Source: Chitinophagaceae bacterium
Lineage (GTDB): Bacteria; Bacteroidota; Bacteroidia; Chitinophagales; Chitinophagaceae
Length of the DNA: 16,991 bases
Direction of reading: 5' to 3'
Assembly (NCBI GenBank): GCA_947461645.1
Contig: CANHMN010000012.1
Coordinates: 1-16,991, forward strand
Positions 8,274 through 15,548 of the stretch are shown here, piece by piece; within the stretch, counting starts at the first letter, position 1, and the number at the start of each line of letters is the position of its first letter. Below the pieces are notes generated by a model. The model saw only the letters and a list, made by a program, of their open reading frames with translations. It was not told the DNA's origin and did no database searches. The position numbers were made by a program, and so were the translations under genes.

Positions 8274-9296
8274 ATGCAGAAAATACTTGTCACAGGAGGT
8301 TGCGGATATATAGGATCTCACACCATTGTTGATTTAATCGAAAATGGTTACGATGTTATCTCCATAGACAACAACAGCAGGAGCAACCCTGAAATCATGC
8401 AAGGAATTGCAGCGATTACAGGAAAATCGATCAAGAATTACAAAGTAGACCTTTGCAACTTCGAAGAAACACAAGCCGTTTTTCAGGAAAATACAGACAT
8501 CGACGGGGTTATACATTTTGCTGCGTTTAAAGCGGTTGGCGAATCAGTCGAAAATCCCCTGCTCTATTTCAACAACAATATCGTTTCGCTCATTAACATC
8601 GTGAAGTGCTGCGATATTTTCTCTGTTCCCCATTTTGTTTTCTCCTCCTCCTGCACTGTTTACGGCAATCCTGATGAAAGTCCGGTTACAGAAAATACCC
8701 AATTAAAAAAAGCGACTTCACCCTACGGATACACGAAGCAAGTAGGAGAAGAAATTGTAGAGCAATCTGCAGCTGCAGGAATCTTCAACGCTACTTTGTT
8801 GAGGTATTTCAATCCGGTTGGAGCTCACCCCAAAGGACATATCGGCGAATTGCCTATAGGCAAACCTGCCAACCTTGTTCCTGCTATAACGCAAACCGCA
8901 ATTGGCAAACTGCCTCAAATGCAGGTTTTCGGAAACGATTACCCTACAAAAGACGGAAGTTGCGTGAGAGACTATATACATGTTTGCGATATCGCACACG
9001 CGCACACGCTTGCGCTGCATCGTTTATCGAAAAATAAACAGGAAGAAGCTTGCGAAGTGTTTAATCTTGGCTCCGGAAATGGTTATACCGTTTTTGAGGT
9101 GATTGATACCTTTGAAAAAATCAGCCAAACCAAACTCAATTTCAGCGTAGCGGCAAGAAGACCTGGTGACGTTATCACTATCTTTGCCAACAACGAAAAA
9201 GCGCAGGAAAAACTGAGCTGGCATCCAAGATTTAATTTGGAGGAAATGATGCAAACTGCTTGGAATTGGGAAAAACAATTGGACAACCTAAAATAA
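8274..9296 (+). CDS. galE: UDP-glucose 4-epimerase
   Basis: The protein has 340 residues, the normal length. It is an extended short-chain dehydrogenase/reductase with the NAD-binding GGCGYIG at 8-14, DLCNFEE near 59, and HFAAFKAVGES at 81-91. Catalytic residues are visible in FSSSCTVYGN (Ser126) and in the YxxxK pair Tyr151/Lys155 of SPYGYTKQ. Also present are the GalE-type RYFNPVGAHP, LVPAITQTAIGK and CVRDYIHVCDIA segments. It interconverts UDP-glucose and UDP-galactose through a bound NAD keto intermediate, supplying galactose for glycans or allowing galactose catabolism. The transketolase half-gene begins 10 bases after its stop, so the two are probably one transcript. Confidence 0.95.
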   Translation: MQKILVTGGCGYIGSHTIVDLIENGYDVISIDNNSRSNPEIMQGIAAITGKSIKNYKVDLCNFEETQAVFQENTDIDGVIHFAAFKAVGESVENPLLYFNNNIVSLINIVKCCDIFSVPHFVFSSSCTVYGNPDESPVTENTQLKKATSPYGYTKQVGEEIVEQSAAAGIFNATLLRYFNPVGAHPKGHIGELPIGKPANLVPAITQTAIGKLPQMQVFGNDYPTKDGSCVRDYIHVCDIAHAHTLALHRLSKNKQEEACEVFNLGSGNGYTVFEVIDTFEKISQTKLNFSVAARRPGDVITIFANNEKAQEKLSWHPRFNLEEMMQTAWNWEKQLDNLK

Positions 9297-9306
9297 TCAA
9301 CCTTAT

Positions 9307-10260
9307 ATGCTTGACGCAATTCAATCAACCGGAAAAAAAGACACCCGTAGCGGATTTGGAGACGGTATTCTGGAAGCAGCCCGCAAAAACAAAAACATTG
9401 TGGCTTTAACAGCAGACCTTGCGGGTTCGCTCAAGCTGAATGGATTTATGAAAGAATTTCCCGAAAGGTTTATTCAATGCGGAATTGCAGAAGCAAATAT
9501 GATAGGCGTTGCAGCCGGTTTGACCATCGGCGGAAAAATTCCTTATACCACCACCTTTGCCAATTTTTCTACAGGCAGAGTTTATGACCAAATCAGACAG
9601 AGCATCGCCTACAGCGGTAAAAATGTAAAAATTTGCGCCTCTCATGCCGGACTTACATTAGGCGAAGACGGCGCTACGCATCAAATACTGGAAGATATTG
9701 GTCTTATGAAAATGCTACCGGGCATGACTGTAATTGTACCGGCCGATTACAACCAAACAAAGGCCGCCACAATGGCCATTGCCGACTTTCAAGGACCGGT
9801 TTACCTCAGATTTGGCAGACCTTCATGGCCGATATTCACAAAAGAAGAAGACTTTATAATCGGTAAAGCCCAGCTTTTAGCTGAAGGTTCCGACGTATCT
9901 ATTTTTGCATGTGGCCATATGGTTTGGAATGCTGTTGAAGCTGCAAAAATGCTGCGTGATAAAGGCATATCCGCTGAAATCATCAATATTCATACCATCA
10001 AGCCGCTTGATGCAGAAGCTGTGGTTAAGTCTATCCAAAAAACAAAATGTGCCGTTACTGCCGAAGAACACAACATCATTGGTGGATTGGGTGACAGTAT
10101 CGCACAAGTTGCTGCATCTAAACATCCGATTCCTATCGAATTTGTAGGAACAAAAGATACTTTTGGCGAGAGCGGCACCCCTGCGGAGCTTTTGGTAAAA
10201 TACGGACTCGATCCGCAATCCATAGCATCTGCTGCTGAGAGAGCCATTGCCAGAAAATAA
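9307..10260 (+). CDS. Transketolase, C-terminal subunit of a split enzyme
   Basis: The 317-aa protein covers only the pyrimidine-binding and C-terminal domains of transketolase. Visible landmarks are TRSGFGDGILEAA near 13-25, GIAEANMIGVAAGL at 59-72 (Glu62 is the conserved glutamate that activates thiamine diphosphate), and SHAGLTLGEDGATHQ at 112-126. The C-terminal domain follows from about 185 (GSDVSIFACGHMVWNAVEAA). Split transketolases occur in many bacteria and archaea; the N-terminal diphosphate-binding half is a separate polypeptide. No such half lies upstream, where galE sits, or elsewhere in the window, so a partner gene is expected elsewhere. The active enzyme would transfer two-carbon units in the non-oxidative pentose phosphate pathway. 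A 1-deoxyxylulose-5-phosphate synthase-like role is less likely given the length and the motifs. Confidence 0.88.
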   Translation: MLDAIQSTGKKDTRSGFGDGILEAARKNKNIVALTADLAGSLKLNGFMKEFPERFIQCGIAEANMIGVAAGLTIGGKIPYTTTFANFSTGRVYDQIRQSIAYSGKNVKICASHAGLTLGEDGATHQILEDIGLMKMLPGMTVIVPADYNQTKAATMAIADFQGPVYLRFGRPSWPIFTKEEDFIIGKAQLLAEGSDVSIFACGHMVWNAVEAAKMLRDKGISAEIINIHTIKPLDAEAVVKSIQKTKCAVTAEEHNIIGGLGDSIAQVAASKHPIPIEFVGTKDTFGESGTPAELLVKYGLDPQSIASAAERAIARK

Positions 10261-10337
10261 TTTGAACTTAGCAGAGAAGTTTACATCCCTTTTAAACCAG
10301 TTGGCACAAACGCAGTCAACTGTCTCCTTTTTTGAGC

Positions 10338-10895
10338 ATGTCTTCCATTCTTGACGATAACGAGCTGGTTTTAGCATTCAAAACCGGCAACAACAAGGAA
10401 TTTCCTTTTACCTGTATTGTAAAAAAATACCAGGAGCGCCTTTATTGGCACATCAGAAGAATGGTGGTGATACATGAAGATGCTGATGATGTTCTTCAAA
10501 ATGTTTTCATAAAGGTTTGGAAGGGGCTGGATGGATTCAGAGGAGAAAGTCAGCTGAGCACTTGGCTGTACAAAATAGCCACCAACGAAACTTATACCTT
10601 TTTGGAAAACAGAAAAAAAAGGATGGCCAATTCGCTTGACGATGTTGAAAACGATCTAGCCAATAAAATAAAGGCCGATGAAAGATTCGATGGCAATAAA
10701 ATTGAATGGAGGCTTGAACTTGCTATTCAAACTTTGCCGAACAAACAAAAAACAGTTTTTATGCTTCGCTATTACGATGAAATGCCGTACGAAGAAATGA
10801 GCAGGGTATTGGGTACAAGCGAAGGCGCTTTAAAAGCAAGTTATCACCATGCTGTAAAAAAAGTAGAAGAGTTTTTGCTGCAAGAACAATATTAG
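10338..10895 (+). CDS. ECF-type RNA polymerase sigma factor
   Basis: The ATG at 10338 gives 185 residues; an in-frame TTG two codons upstream is an unneeded alternative. Sigma region 2 covers about 10-95, with the polymerase-contacting DADDVLQNVFIKVWKGLDGF, then RGESQLSTWLYKIATNETYTF. Region 4 covers about 125-180, with LPNKQKTVFMLRYYDEMPYEEMSRVLGTSEGALKASYHHAVKK forming the helix-turn-helix for the -35 element. It belongs to the small extracytoplasmic-function group. The next gene begins 5 bases after the stop and has the form of a membrane-anchored regulator, so regulation by sequestration at the inner membrane is likely. A 6-bp inverted repeat (CAGTTG 10298-10303 / CAACTG 10317-10322) stands just upstream and could be an operator or leader hairpin. 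Confidence 0.92.
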   Translation: MSSILDDNELVLAFKTGNNKEFPFTCIVKKYQERLYWHIRRMVVIHEDADDVLQNVFIKVWKGLDGFRGESQLSTWLYKIATNETYTFLENRKKRMANSLDDVENDLANKIKADERFDGNKIEWRLELAIQTLPNKQKTVFMLRYYDEMPYEEMSRVLGTSEGALKASYHHAVKKVEEFLLQEQY

Positions 10896-10900
10896 TTAAT

Positions 10901-11539
10901 ATGAAAAGAGATGAAGCTATAAAAAATGAATTGACTGATTTGAGTCCGCTGGTTGCCGGGATTGAACCTCTGCCAACCAGGGAAGCACCATCTGGATATT
11001 TCAACGAAATGCCGAACAGCATCGTCAGCAGATTGAAAAGTCTTGATGAAAATTCAGACCCTTCAACAATTTTGGAAAAGGCAGACAAGGCAAATTTGCT
11101 TACTGTGCCAACCGATTATTTTGAAAAACTTAATGACAATATTTTATTTAAAATAAAAAGCAGCAAATCATCTGCACGCACCGTTTCAATGTCCTTTATA
11201 AAATGGGCCGCAGCAGCTTGTGTAATTGGACTAATCGGCTACAGCGTTTACAACAAATTCTTTTTTACAAGCACAGAAAAAGAGAACGACAAAGAATGGC
11301 AAGAATCTTTTAAGCTTTCAAAAGCAATCATTCAAAAAAACGAATTTGACCTTTTTTTAAACCAGCTTGATGACAATGCCATTGTTGACTTCCTTCAGGA
11401 AAACGGACATGACATAAATGCTGCACTATTGGCTTCGATTACAGAAACGGAGAAGATTAATGATGTTAACGAGTATTTTTGTGATGACGAAAATCTTAGC
11501 CTGATGTTGAATGACCTTAGCATAACTGAAAAACAATAA
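10901..11539 (+). CDS. Probable single-pass membrane regulator of the ECF sigma factor (putative anti-sigma)
   Basis: This is a 212-aa protein with one hydrophobic segment at about 99-117 (SFIKWAAAACVIGLIGYSVY). It therefore has about 98 residues on one side and about 95 on the other, presumably cytoplasm and periplasm. The N-terminal part has a repeated motif, APSGYFNEMPNSIVSRL at 29-45 and VPTDYFEKLNDNILFKI at 69-85, exactly 40 residues apart. The C-terminal part is acidic and helical, without recognisable enzyme motifs. Position (5 bases after the sigma gene) and topology argue for an anti-sigma factor; I see no recognised zinc-binding HxxxCxxC anti-sigma motif, so this is inference from context. 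It is followed 34 bases later by a small exported protein that may be the sensor or target. Confidence 0.6.
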   Translation: MKRDEAIKNELTDLSPLVAGIEPLPTREAPSGYFNEMPNSIVSRLKSLDENSDPSTILEKADKANLLTVPTDYFEKLNDNILFKIKSSKSSARTVSMSFIKWAAAACVIGLIGYSVYNKFFFTSTEKENDKEWQESFKLSKAIIQKNEFDLFLNQLDDNAIVDFLQENGHDINAALLASITETEKINDVNEYFCDDENLSLMLNDLSITEKQ

Positions 11540-11573
11540 AACTACTTTTATCAACTACCTTCAAAGTATAAAC

Positions 11574-12017
11574 ATGAAAAAGTCAATACTATTTTTACTG
11601 CTTTCCTTTACTTTACAAGGGTTCGTGTGTTTCGGACAAGACTTTTCAAATCGTCAGGGGCAGGGAAGGTTCCAAAACAGAGCAGGAAATGGAAAAGATA
11701 AAATTCGTGCATTGTACATTGCTTACATCACACAAACTATTCAGCTAACAGATGTTGAAGCTGAAAAATTCTGGCCCATTCACCGTGAATATGAAAGGGA
11801 AATGAAAAATTCCAAACCCAATCAAGACAATGAAATTGAAAAAGAGGAATTCGTACTCGGTATCAAGAAAAAATACAAACCTCTCTTCTCAAACATCATT
11901 GGAAATGAAAGGAGCAATAGGTTTTTTAAGAAAGACAAAGAATTCAGGGATAAACTTATTGAAAGACTAAGAGACAAAAGGCTTGGCAACAACAGAAGAG
12001 GTAAGGGAAACAATTAA
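11574..12017 (+). CDS. Small periplasmic protein, Spy/CpxP-like
   Basis: This is a 147-aa exported protein. Residues 1-22 (ending CFGQ) are a signal peptide. An NRQGQGRFQNRAGNG low-complexity stretch follows. The core helix IQLTDVEAEKFWPIHREYER at about 56-75 matches the LTxxEAEKFWPxYxxYE pattern of Bacteroidota Spy/CpxP-like periplasmic proteins. The C-terminus is very basic (RDKLIERLRDKRLGNNRRGKGNN). Relatives are periplasmic chaperones or stress and metal sensors. As the third gene after a sigma factor and a membrane regulator, it could feed the sensing branch or be an output of that regulon (inference). It converges with the hydrolase gene, leaving 9 bases between the stops and no visible terminator. 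Confidence 0.65.
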   Translation: MKKSILFLLLSFTLQGFVCFGQDFSNRQGQGRFQNRAGNGKDKIRALYIAYITQTIQLTDVEAEKFWPIHREYEREMKNSKPNQDNEIEKEEFVLGIKKKYKPLFSNIIGNERSNRFFKKDKEFRDKLIERLRDKRLGNNRRGKGNN

Positions 12018-12026
12018 GCATTCCGT

Positions 12027-12779
12027 TTATTTAGCAAAGGAAATGGTTGGCGTTTTGATGTCATGGTAAAATAGAAATGTCCAACCTTCTGTCTGGCCTT
12101 TCTCCCACCACAGCCTTCTCAGTTCAGTTGTTTTCTTCCCATCAAAATCATATTTGGCCACAAACCTGCTTTTCATCTGTTGCAATTGCGGCGCATCATC
12201 GCCACCGAAAAACAATATCTCGTTGTTTTCACGTATCCAAAAAACCTGGTGAAAAGCGGAATGAGCACATGTAAGTTCATAGTCAATGTATCCGTCAATA
12301 GTGCCCTTTTCCTCTTTAAGCAAACATAGTTTTTCGGATGAAGTCAATTTCGCAAACTGCTCAGGCAAATACGATGCGCTTTCATTTTTTGAGGCATAGT
12401 CTAGCTCCTTCTCGTGAACGTAATAATATGCATTGGGAAAACTTAAAAAACTTTGTTCCAGTTGTTTGTCGTATTTACAGATGCCACCTGCGTGATCTTT
12501 ATGTAGGTGCGTCATCAAAACCTTTGTTACATCCATCGGATCAATACCGTTTTCAACAAGATTTCTGTGAATCTGAAGCACATCATCCTTGTCACTAAAT
12601 CCCAAGCCCCCATCAAGAACAATGATGTCTTTTGACGTTATTACAGCGAAAGGCTGAATTTCAACAAGCAAACTTCCTACAGGCCTTTGCTGCAAATCGT
12701 CGGTTGATTTATTGAACGGAACAAAAGCCTTGGTGTGATCAATCGTAAAACTTCCTTCGCTTAGTGGAACAATCTTCAT
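12027..12779 (-). CDS. Metallo-beta-lactamase-fold hydrolase
   Basis: This 250-aa protein has no signal peptide, so it is cytoplasmic. The fold's metal ligands are visible: HLHKDH at 91-96 (His91, His93, Asp95, His96), His173 or His177 in CAHSAFHQVF, Asp194/Asp195 in FFGGDDAPQ, and His239 in FLFYHD. The early strand IIVLDGGLGF at 52-61 is also typical. The family includes lactonases, thioesterases and glyoxalase-like enzymes. The first ligand cluster HLHKDHAGG is closest to the lactonase-like (AHL lactonase, MBL-fold) branch, but the substrate cannot be assigned. It converges with the Spy-like gene. A TAnnTTTG element lies upstream. Confidence 0.88.
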   Translation of the reverse strand: MKIVPLSEGSFTIDHTKAFVPFNKSTDDLQQRPVGSLLVEIQPFAVITSKDIIVLDGGLGFSDKDDVLQIHRNLVENGIDPMDVTKVLMTHLHKDHAGGICKYDKQLEQSFLSFPNAYYYVHEKELDYASKNESASYLPEQFAKLTSSEKLCLLKEEKGTIDGYIDYELTCAHSAFHQVFWIRENNEILFFGGDDAPQLQQMKSRFVAKYDFDGKKTTELRRLWWEKGQTEGWTFLFYHDIKTPTISFAK

Positions 12780-13034
12780 AGCAAAACGATCTATTTGTGT
12801 TGAATTGATGGCAAAATTATTCTTTCATATCGACAATGCCTGAAAAATTGATGAAAGGACAGCTTATGTTGGAACAATGGAGAAATTACTTCGTAATTCT
12901 ACGCGAATTTTTGCGCGGCATTGGTTAATAGTACTCGATTTTTCTACTTTATGGTTTTTTGAGGCTGGTGTTTGCAATAACTAAGAATGGTTTCCGTTTT
13001 TGCTGCATTACCCTATTAACCCAATGAAAACCCT
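12780..13034. other. 255-bp intergenic region between divergent genes
   Basis: The region separates the hydrolase (minus) and the glycosyltransferase (plus). It holds the minus-strand -7 candidate at 12812-12819, an imperfect short inverted repeat near 12881-12900 (AGAAATTAC TTC GTAATTCT), and CGCG-flanked AT-rich DNA at about 12902-12918. I see no coding frame, RNA gene or exact plus-strand TAnnTTTG element. Confidence 0.5.
12812..12819 (-). promoter_or_regulatory. Candidate -7 promoter element for the hydrolase gene
   Basis: On the minus strand this reads TAATTTTG, an exact TAnnTTTG match. It lies 32 bases upstream of the ATG at 12779 and would give a leader of about 25 bases. No TTG at the usual -33 spacing was found. 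Confidence 0.4.
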
Positions 13035-14030
13035 ATGGAAAAAGTAATCGCAGTTGTTGTTTCTCACAATCGTCACCATCTTTTGGTGGATTGCATTCAA
13101 TCACTAAGAAATCAAACAAGAAAGCCGGATGAAATTCTGGTTGTAAATAATGGCAGTTCTGACTATACTTCCGTATGGCTCGATAAGCAGGATGATCTTG
13201 TGCATTTGTACCAAGATAACCTCGGATCGGCCGGCGGATTTCATACAGGCATCAAATGGGCTTATGAGAAAGGATACCAATGGATTTGGTGCATGGATGA
13301 TGATGGTTATGCCAAAGAAGATGCGTTGGAAGTATTGTTGAATCAAAATGAAAAACAACCTGTGCTGCTCAATTGTGCAGTGCTGAACAAAGAGGATAGA
13401 CGTTCTTTTGTATGGAAGACCGGTAACTTTTCGTTTATTGATGAAGTAAAACAAGACATTGTTAACGGCATCGGACATCCCTTCAACGGAACCCTAATTC
13501 ACAGAAATATTGTTACACTAGTGGGATTGCCCAACGCCAACCTTTACCACAGAGGCGAAGAAGTGGAATATTTTTACAGGATTACAAAAACTTTTAAAAT
13601 TGATGCCAAAACGGTTATCGGAAGTGTTTACTTTCATCCGCCTACCAAATATTCTTACAGCAAGGAGTGGAATTTGAAAGAATCATGGAGCACCTATTTT
13701 CATGTAAGAAATCAATACAGCATTATGAAATCAAAATACAATAATGCAATGAAAGCTTGTTTTGCTTATGCTGGTTTCGTTGTTTCTTTTGTTTACAACG
13801 TATTGGCTACTCAAAAAAATGACAGGCTCAAAAAATTAAACTTCATTTTTAATGCCGCAATTGATGGAATAACCAATGACAGCAGCCAAAATTCGGAAAC
13901 AGTTAAAACCTCCATTCATTCTCTTTACCAAAACAACTTTTACCAAAAATTAGTCAACCCGTTTAAAAAATATTTATTGAACTTATTTGTACCATCATAC
14001 ACTGAAACCACAAATCATGTTACCGTTTAG
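13035..14030 (+). CDS. Family 2 glycosyltransferase, GlfT2/rhamnosyltransferase-like
   Basis: The 331-aa protein has a GT-A fold. The N-terminal nucleotide-sugar site includes IAVVVSHNRHHLLVDCIQSL at 5-24 and ILVVNNGSSD at 34-43. The segment QDNLGSAGGFHTGIKWAYE (60-78) and the metal-binding triad in WCMDDDG (Asp88-90) are characteristic of galactofuranosyl- and rhamnosyltransferase-like GT2 enzymes. HRGEEVEYFYR at 172-182 occupies the place of the catalytic acidic motif. The C-terminal third (about 215-331) is helical and basic, with a hydrophobic stretch ACFAYAGFVVSFVYNVLA near 243-260 that may associate with the membrane. It would add a sugar to a surface polysaccharide, O-antigen or glycolipid. 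No other glycan-assembly gene is next to it. galE, 4 kb away, makes UDP-galactose, but a link is speculative. A strong terminator follows. Confidence 0.88.
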   Translation: MEKVIAVVVSHNRHHLLVDCIQSLRNQTRKPDEILVVNNGSSDYTSVWLDKQDDLVHLYQDNLGSAGGFHTGIKWAYEKGYQWIWCMDDDGYAKEDALEVLLNQNEKQPVLLNCAVLNKEDRRSFVWKTGNFSFIDEVKQDIVNGIGHPFNGTLIHRNIVTLVGLPNANLYHRGEEVEYFYRITKTFKIDAKTVIGSVYFHPPTKYSYSKEWNLKESWSTYFHVRNQYSIMKSKYNNAMKACFAYAGFVVSFVYNVLATQKNDRLKKLNFIFNAAIDGITNDSSQNSETVKTSIHSLYQNNFYQKLVNPFKKYLLNLFVPSYTETTNHVTV

Positions 14031-14053
14031 TTTGTTTATTTGTTTATCAAATC

Positions 14054-14077
14054 ATCCCGTTTAATACGGGATTTTTT
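14054..14077 (+). terminator. Intrinsic terminator after the glycosyltransferase gene
   Basis: A perfect 7-bp stem ATCCCGT (14054-14060) / ACGGGAT (14066-14072) with the 5-nt loop TTAAT is followed directly by a run of T to 14077. It starts 24 bases after the stop codon, a classic rho-independent layout. Confidence 0.85.
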
Positions 14078-14142
14078 GTTTTATAGAAATTGCCACCATC
14101 CTGTATATAAAATCAGTAATTTTATTTTTCAACTTGTAAAAT

Positions 14143-14607
14143 ATGTCATCGGTACAAAACATTGAGGCGCTGAATAAAGAAAACGAAGAGTTGCGAAAAG
14201 AGAATGCCGAGCTGAATTACCTTTTGGAAATCAAGGAGGAGGCCTTGCTTGATGCGCAAAAAGCTGTAGAGCGTATGACCGAAATGAAGAGCAAGCTTGA
14301 AGATCAGCTTTATGCTTTTGAACAAATGCAGCTTCACTTGGAAGACCAGCAACGAAAAACGGAAGGTTTAAGCAAAAGAGAGGCTTCCTTGGAAGAGGAA
14401 GTCATCAGCAGTATTTCAATGGAAAAATCCTATTATGAACTACTTGATGAACTGAACAGCATGAAAGCTGCATTGTCAGATGCGAATGACAAACTAGAGG
14501 AGATTCCATTGTTGTATCAGGAACGTTCAAAACTAAAATCGAGAATTTCGGCATTGGAAAGCGATTTGGGTTTTGCGCTTTCTCGCAATAGCCTGTACAA
14601 TTCCTAA
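14143..14607 (+). CDS. Cytoplasmic coiled-coil protein of unknown function
   Basis: The protein has 154 residues with no signal peptide or membrane segment. Almost the whole length is predicted helical and heptad-like, rich in Glu, Lys, Leu and Gln: ALNKENEELRKENAELNYLL at 9-28, then EDQLYAFEQMQLHLEDQQRK and LDELNSMKAALSDANDKLEE, and a last helix SKLKSRISALESDLGFAL. Only one Pro is seen, near the EEIPLLYQE break at about residue 123. This suggests an extended oligomer or a scaffold. I do not recognise a named family. It follows the terminator of the glycosyltransferase, so it is probably transcribed from its own promoter, possibly together with pdxH 41 bases downstream. Confidence 0.75.
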   Translation: MSSVQNIEALNKENEELRKENAELNYLLEIKEEALLDAQKAVERMTEMKSKLEDQLYAFEQMQLHLEDQQRKTEGLSKREASLEEEVISSISMEKSYYELLDELNSMKAALSDANDKLEEIPLLYQERSKLKSRISALESDLGFALSRNSLYNS

Positions 14608-14648
14608 AACCAACCTCATTCTTTTACGTTACACTTAAGAAACTCAAC

Positions 14649-15290
14649 ATGCTCAATCCAGCCGATATTAGAAGAGATTACAAACTGCAAACCCTTTCTG
14701 AAAAAGACGTTGCTGAACATCCAATCAAGCAATTTGACAAATGGTGGGAGCAGGCCATTAACAGCAATATTGATGAGGTAAATGCCATGACACTTGCAAC
14801 TGTAAGCAAGGATGGTCAGCCATCAGCTCGCATTGTTTTATTGAAGGGTTATGATGATAACGGATTTGTGTTTTTTACCAATTACAACAGCAGGAAAGGT
14901 CACGAATTGCAAAACAACAATAAGGCCTGTTTGGTTTTTTTCTGGAAAGAGCTTGAACGTCAGATAAGAATTGAAGGGAGTATACAAAAAATCAGTGCCA
15001 CAGATAGTGATGCGTATTTCACATCAAGACCCACCTTAAGTAAAATTGGCGCATGGGCATCTCCGCAGTCTGAAGCTGTTCCTTCAAGAACTTACCTCGA
15101 ACAACGTTTGAATGAAATGGAGAAAAATTTCAACGGAAAAGAAATCCAAAGGCCAGAGGATTGGGGCGGCTATATCCTACAACCCAATTATATTGAATTC
15201 TGGCAAGGAGGAGAAGGAAGGCTACACGACAGAATATGCTACAACCTTGATGATGATGGAAAATGGAGTACAGGAAGACTTGCTCCTTAG
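14649..15290 (+). CDS. pdxH: Pyridoxamine/pyridoxine 5'-phosphate oxidase
   Basis: The protein has 213 residues, typical for the family. It oxidises pyridoxine or pyridoxamine 5'-phosphate to pyridoxal 5'-phosphate using FMN and oxygen, the last step of the salvage and DXP-dependent B6 routes. FMN-binding segments are visible: ARIVLLKGYDDNGFVFFTNY from residue 60, SRKGHEL at 81, and RQIRIEG near 104-110. The C-terminal substrate region is WGGYILQPNYIEFW, then GGEGRLHDRICY (Arg191, His193 and Arg195 correspond to the conserved RxHDR), and it ends in the usual RLAP. The N-terminus MLNPADIRRDY fits the start chosen. It is convergent with the bTHX gene, with 50 bases between the stops. Confidence 0.96.
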   Translation: MLNPADIRRDYKLQTLSEKDVAEHPIKQFDKWWEQAINSNIDEVNAMTLATVSKDGQPSARIVLLKGYDDNGFVFFTNYNSRKGHELQNNNKACLVFFWKELERQIRIEGSIQKISATDSDAYFTSRPTLSKIGAWASPQSEAVPSRTYLEQRLNEMEKNFNGKEIQRPEDWGGYILQPNYIEFWQGGEGRLHDRICYNLDDDGKWSTGRLAP

Positions 15291-15340
15291 AAAAAAGAAG
15301 TTGATTAGCTGATGGATGCACCAACTAACCAACCTTTGAA

Positions 15341-15466
15341 TTATTTTTTCGCTGCTTTTTTTGCTGCGTTTGCTTTTACTGTGGCTTTAGATTTGGCTGG
15401 TCTAGCCTTACCGAAACTGCCTGCAAAAGTTTTACCTTTTTTGGTTTTGATGTCTCCGCGTCCCAT
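15341..15466 (-). CDS. 30S ribosomal protein bTHX
   Basis: A 41-aa, strongly basic protein, MGRGDIKTKKGKTFAGSFGK at 1-20 followed by an Ala/Lys tail ending NAAKKAAKK. The M-G-(K/R)-G-D-x-K-T-(K/R)-x-G-K-x-x-x-G-(S/T)-(F/Y)-G beginning is the signature of the small-subunit protein THX, which in Thermus inserts between 16S rRNA helices in the 30S head. The reading frame is open a further 42 codons upstream. That extension runs through the HU terminator and does not resemble the family, so the ATG at 15466 is the start. It sits downstream of the HU gene on the same strand, beyond a terminator, and may rely on its own promoter or on read-through. Confidence 0.85.
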   Translation of the reverse strand: MGRGDIKTKKGKTFAGSFGKARPAKSKATVKANAAKKAAKK

Positions 15467-15500
15467 AGTTGTATAGTTGTTGAATGATAAAAGTAGTAAT

Positions 15501-15532
15501 AAAAAGGCAAGACACCGAAGCGCCTTGCCTTT
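15501..15532 (-). terminator. Intrinsic terminator of the HU gene with a UUCG tetraloop
   Basis: Read on the minus strand, AAAGGCAAG (15532-15524) pairs with CTTGCCTTT (15511-15503). The stem continues through G-U and C-G pairs to a C(UUCG)G loop, about 13 stacked pairs. The T run continues to 15501. It lies 16 bases after the HU stop codon and 35 bases before the bTHX start. Confidence 0.85.
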
Positions 15533-15548
15533 AAATCTTTTTTGTGCA

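Noticed and set aside
9877..10377. 166-codon minus-strand open frame across the transketolase/sigma junction
   Set aside because: It overlaps two well supported genes on the other strand; the Cys- and Phe-rich translation has no motif.
15299..15332. Possible bidirectional terminator between pdxH and bTHX (TTGATTAG / CTAACCAA)
   Set aside because: The stem is AT-rich with a mismatch and there is no adjacent T run on either strand; too weak to list as a feature.
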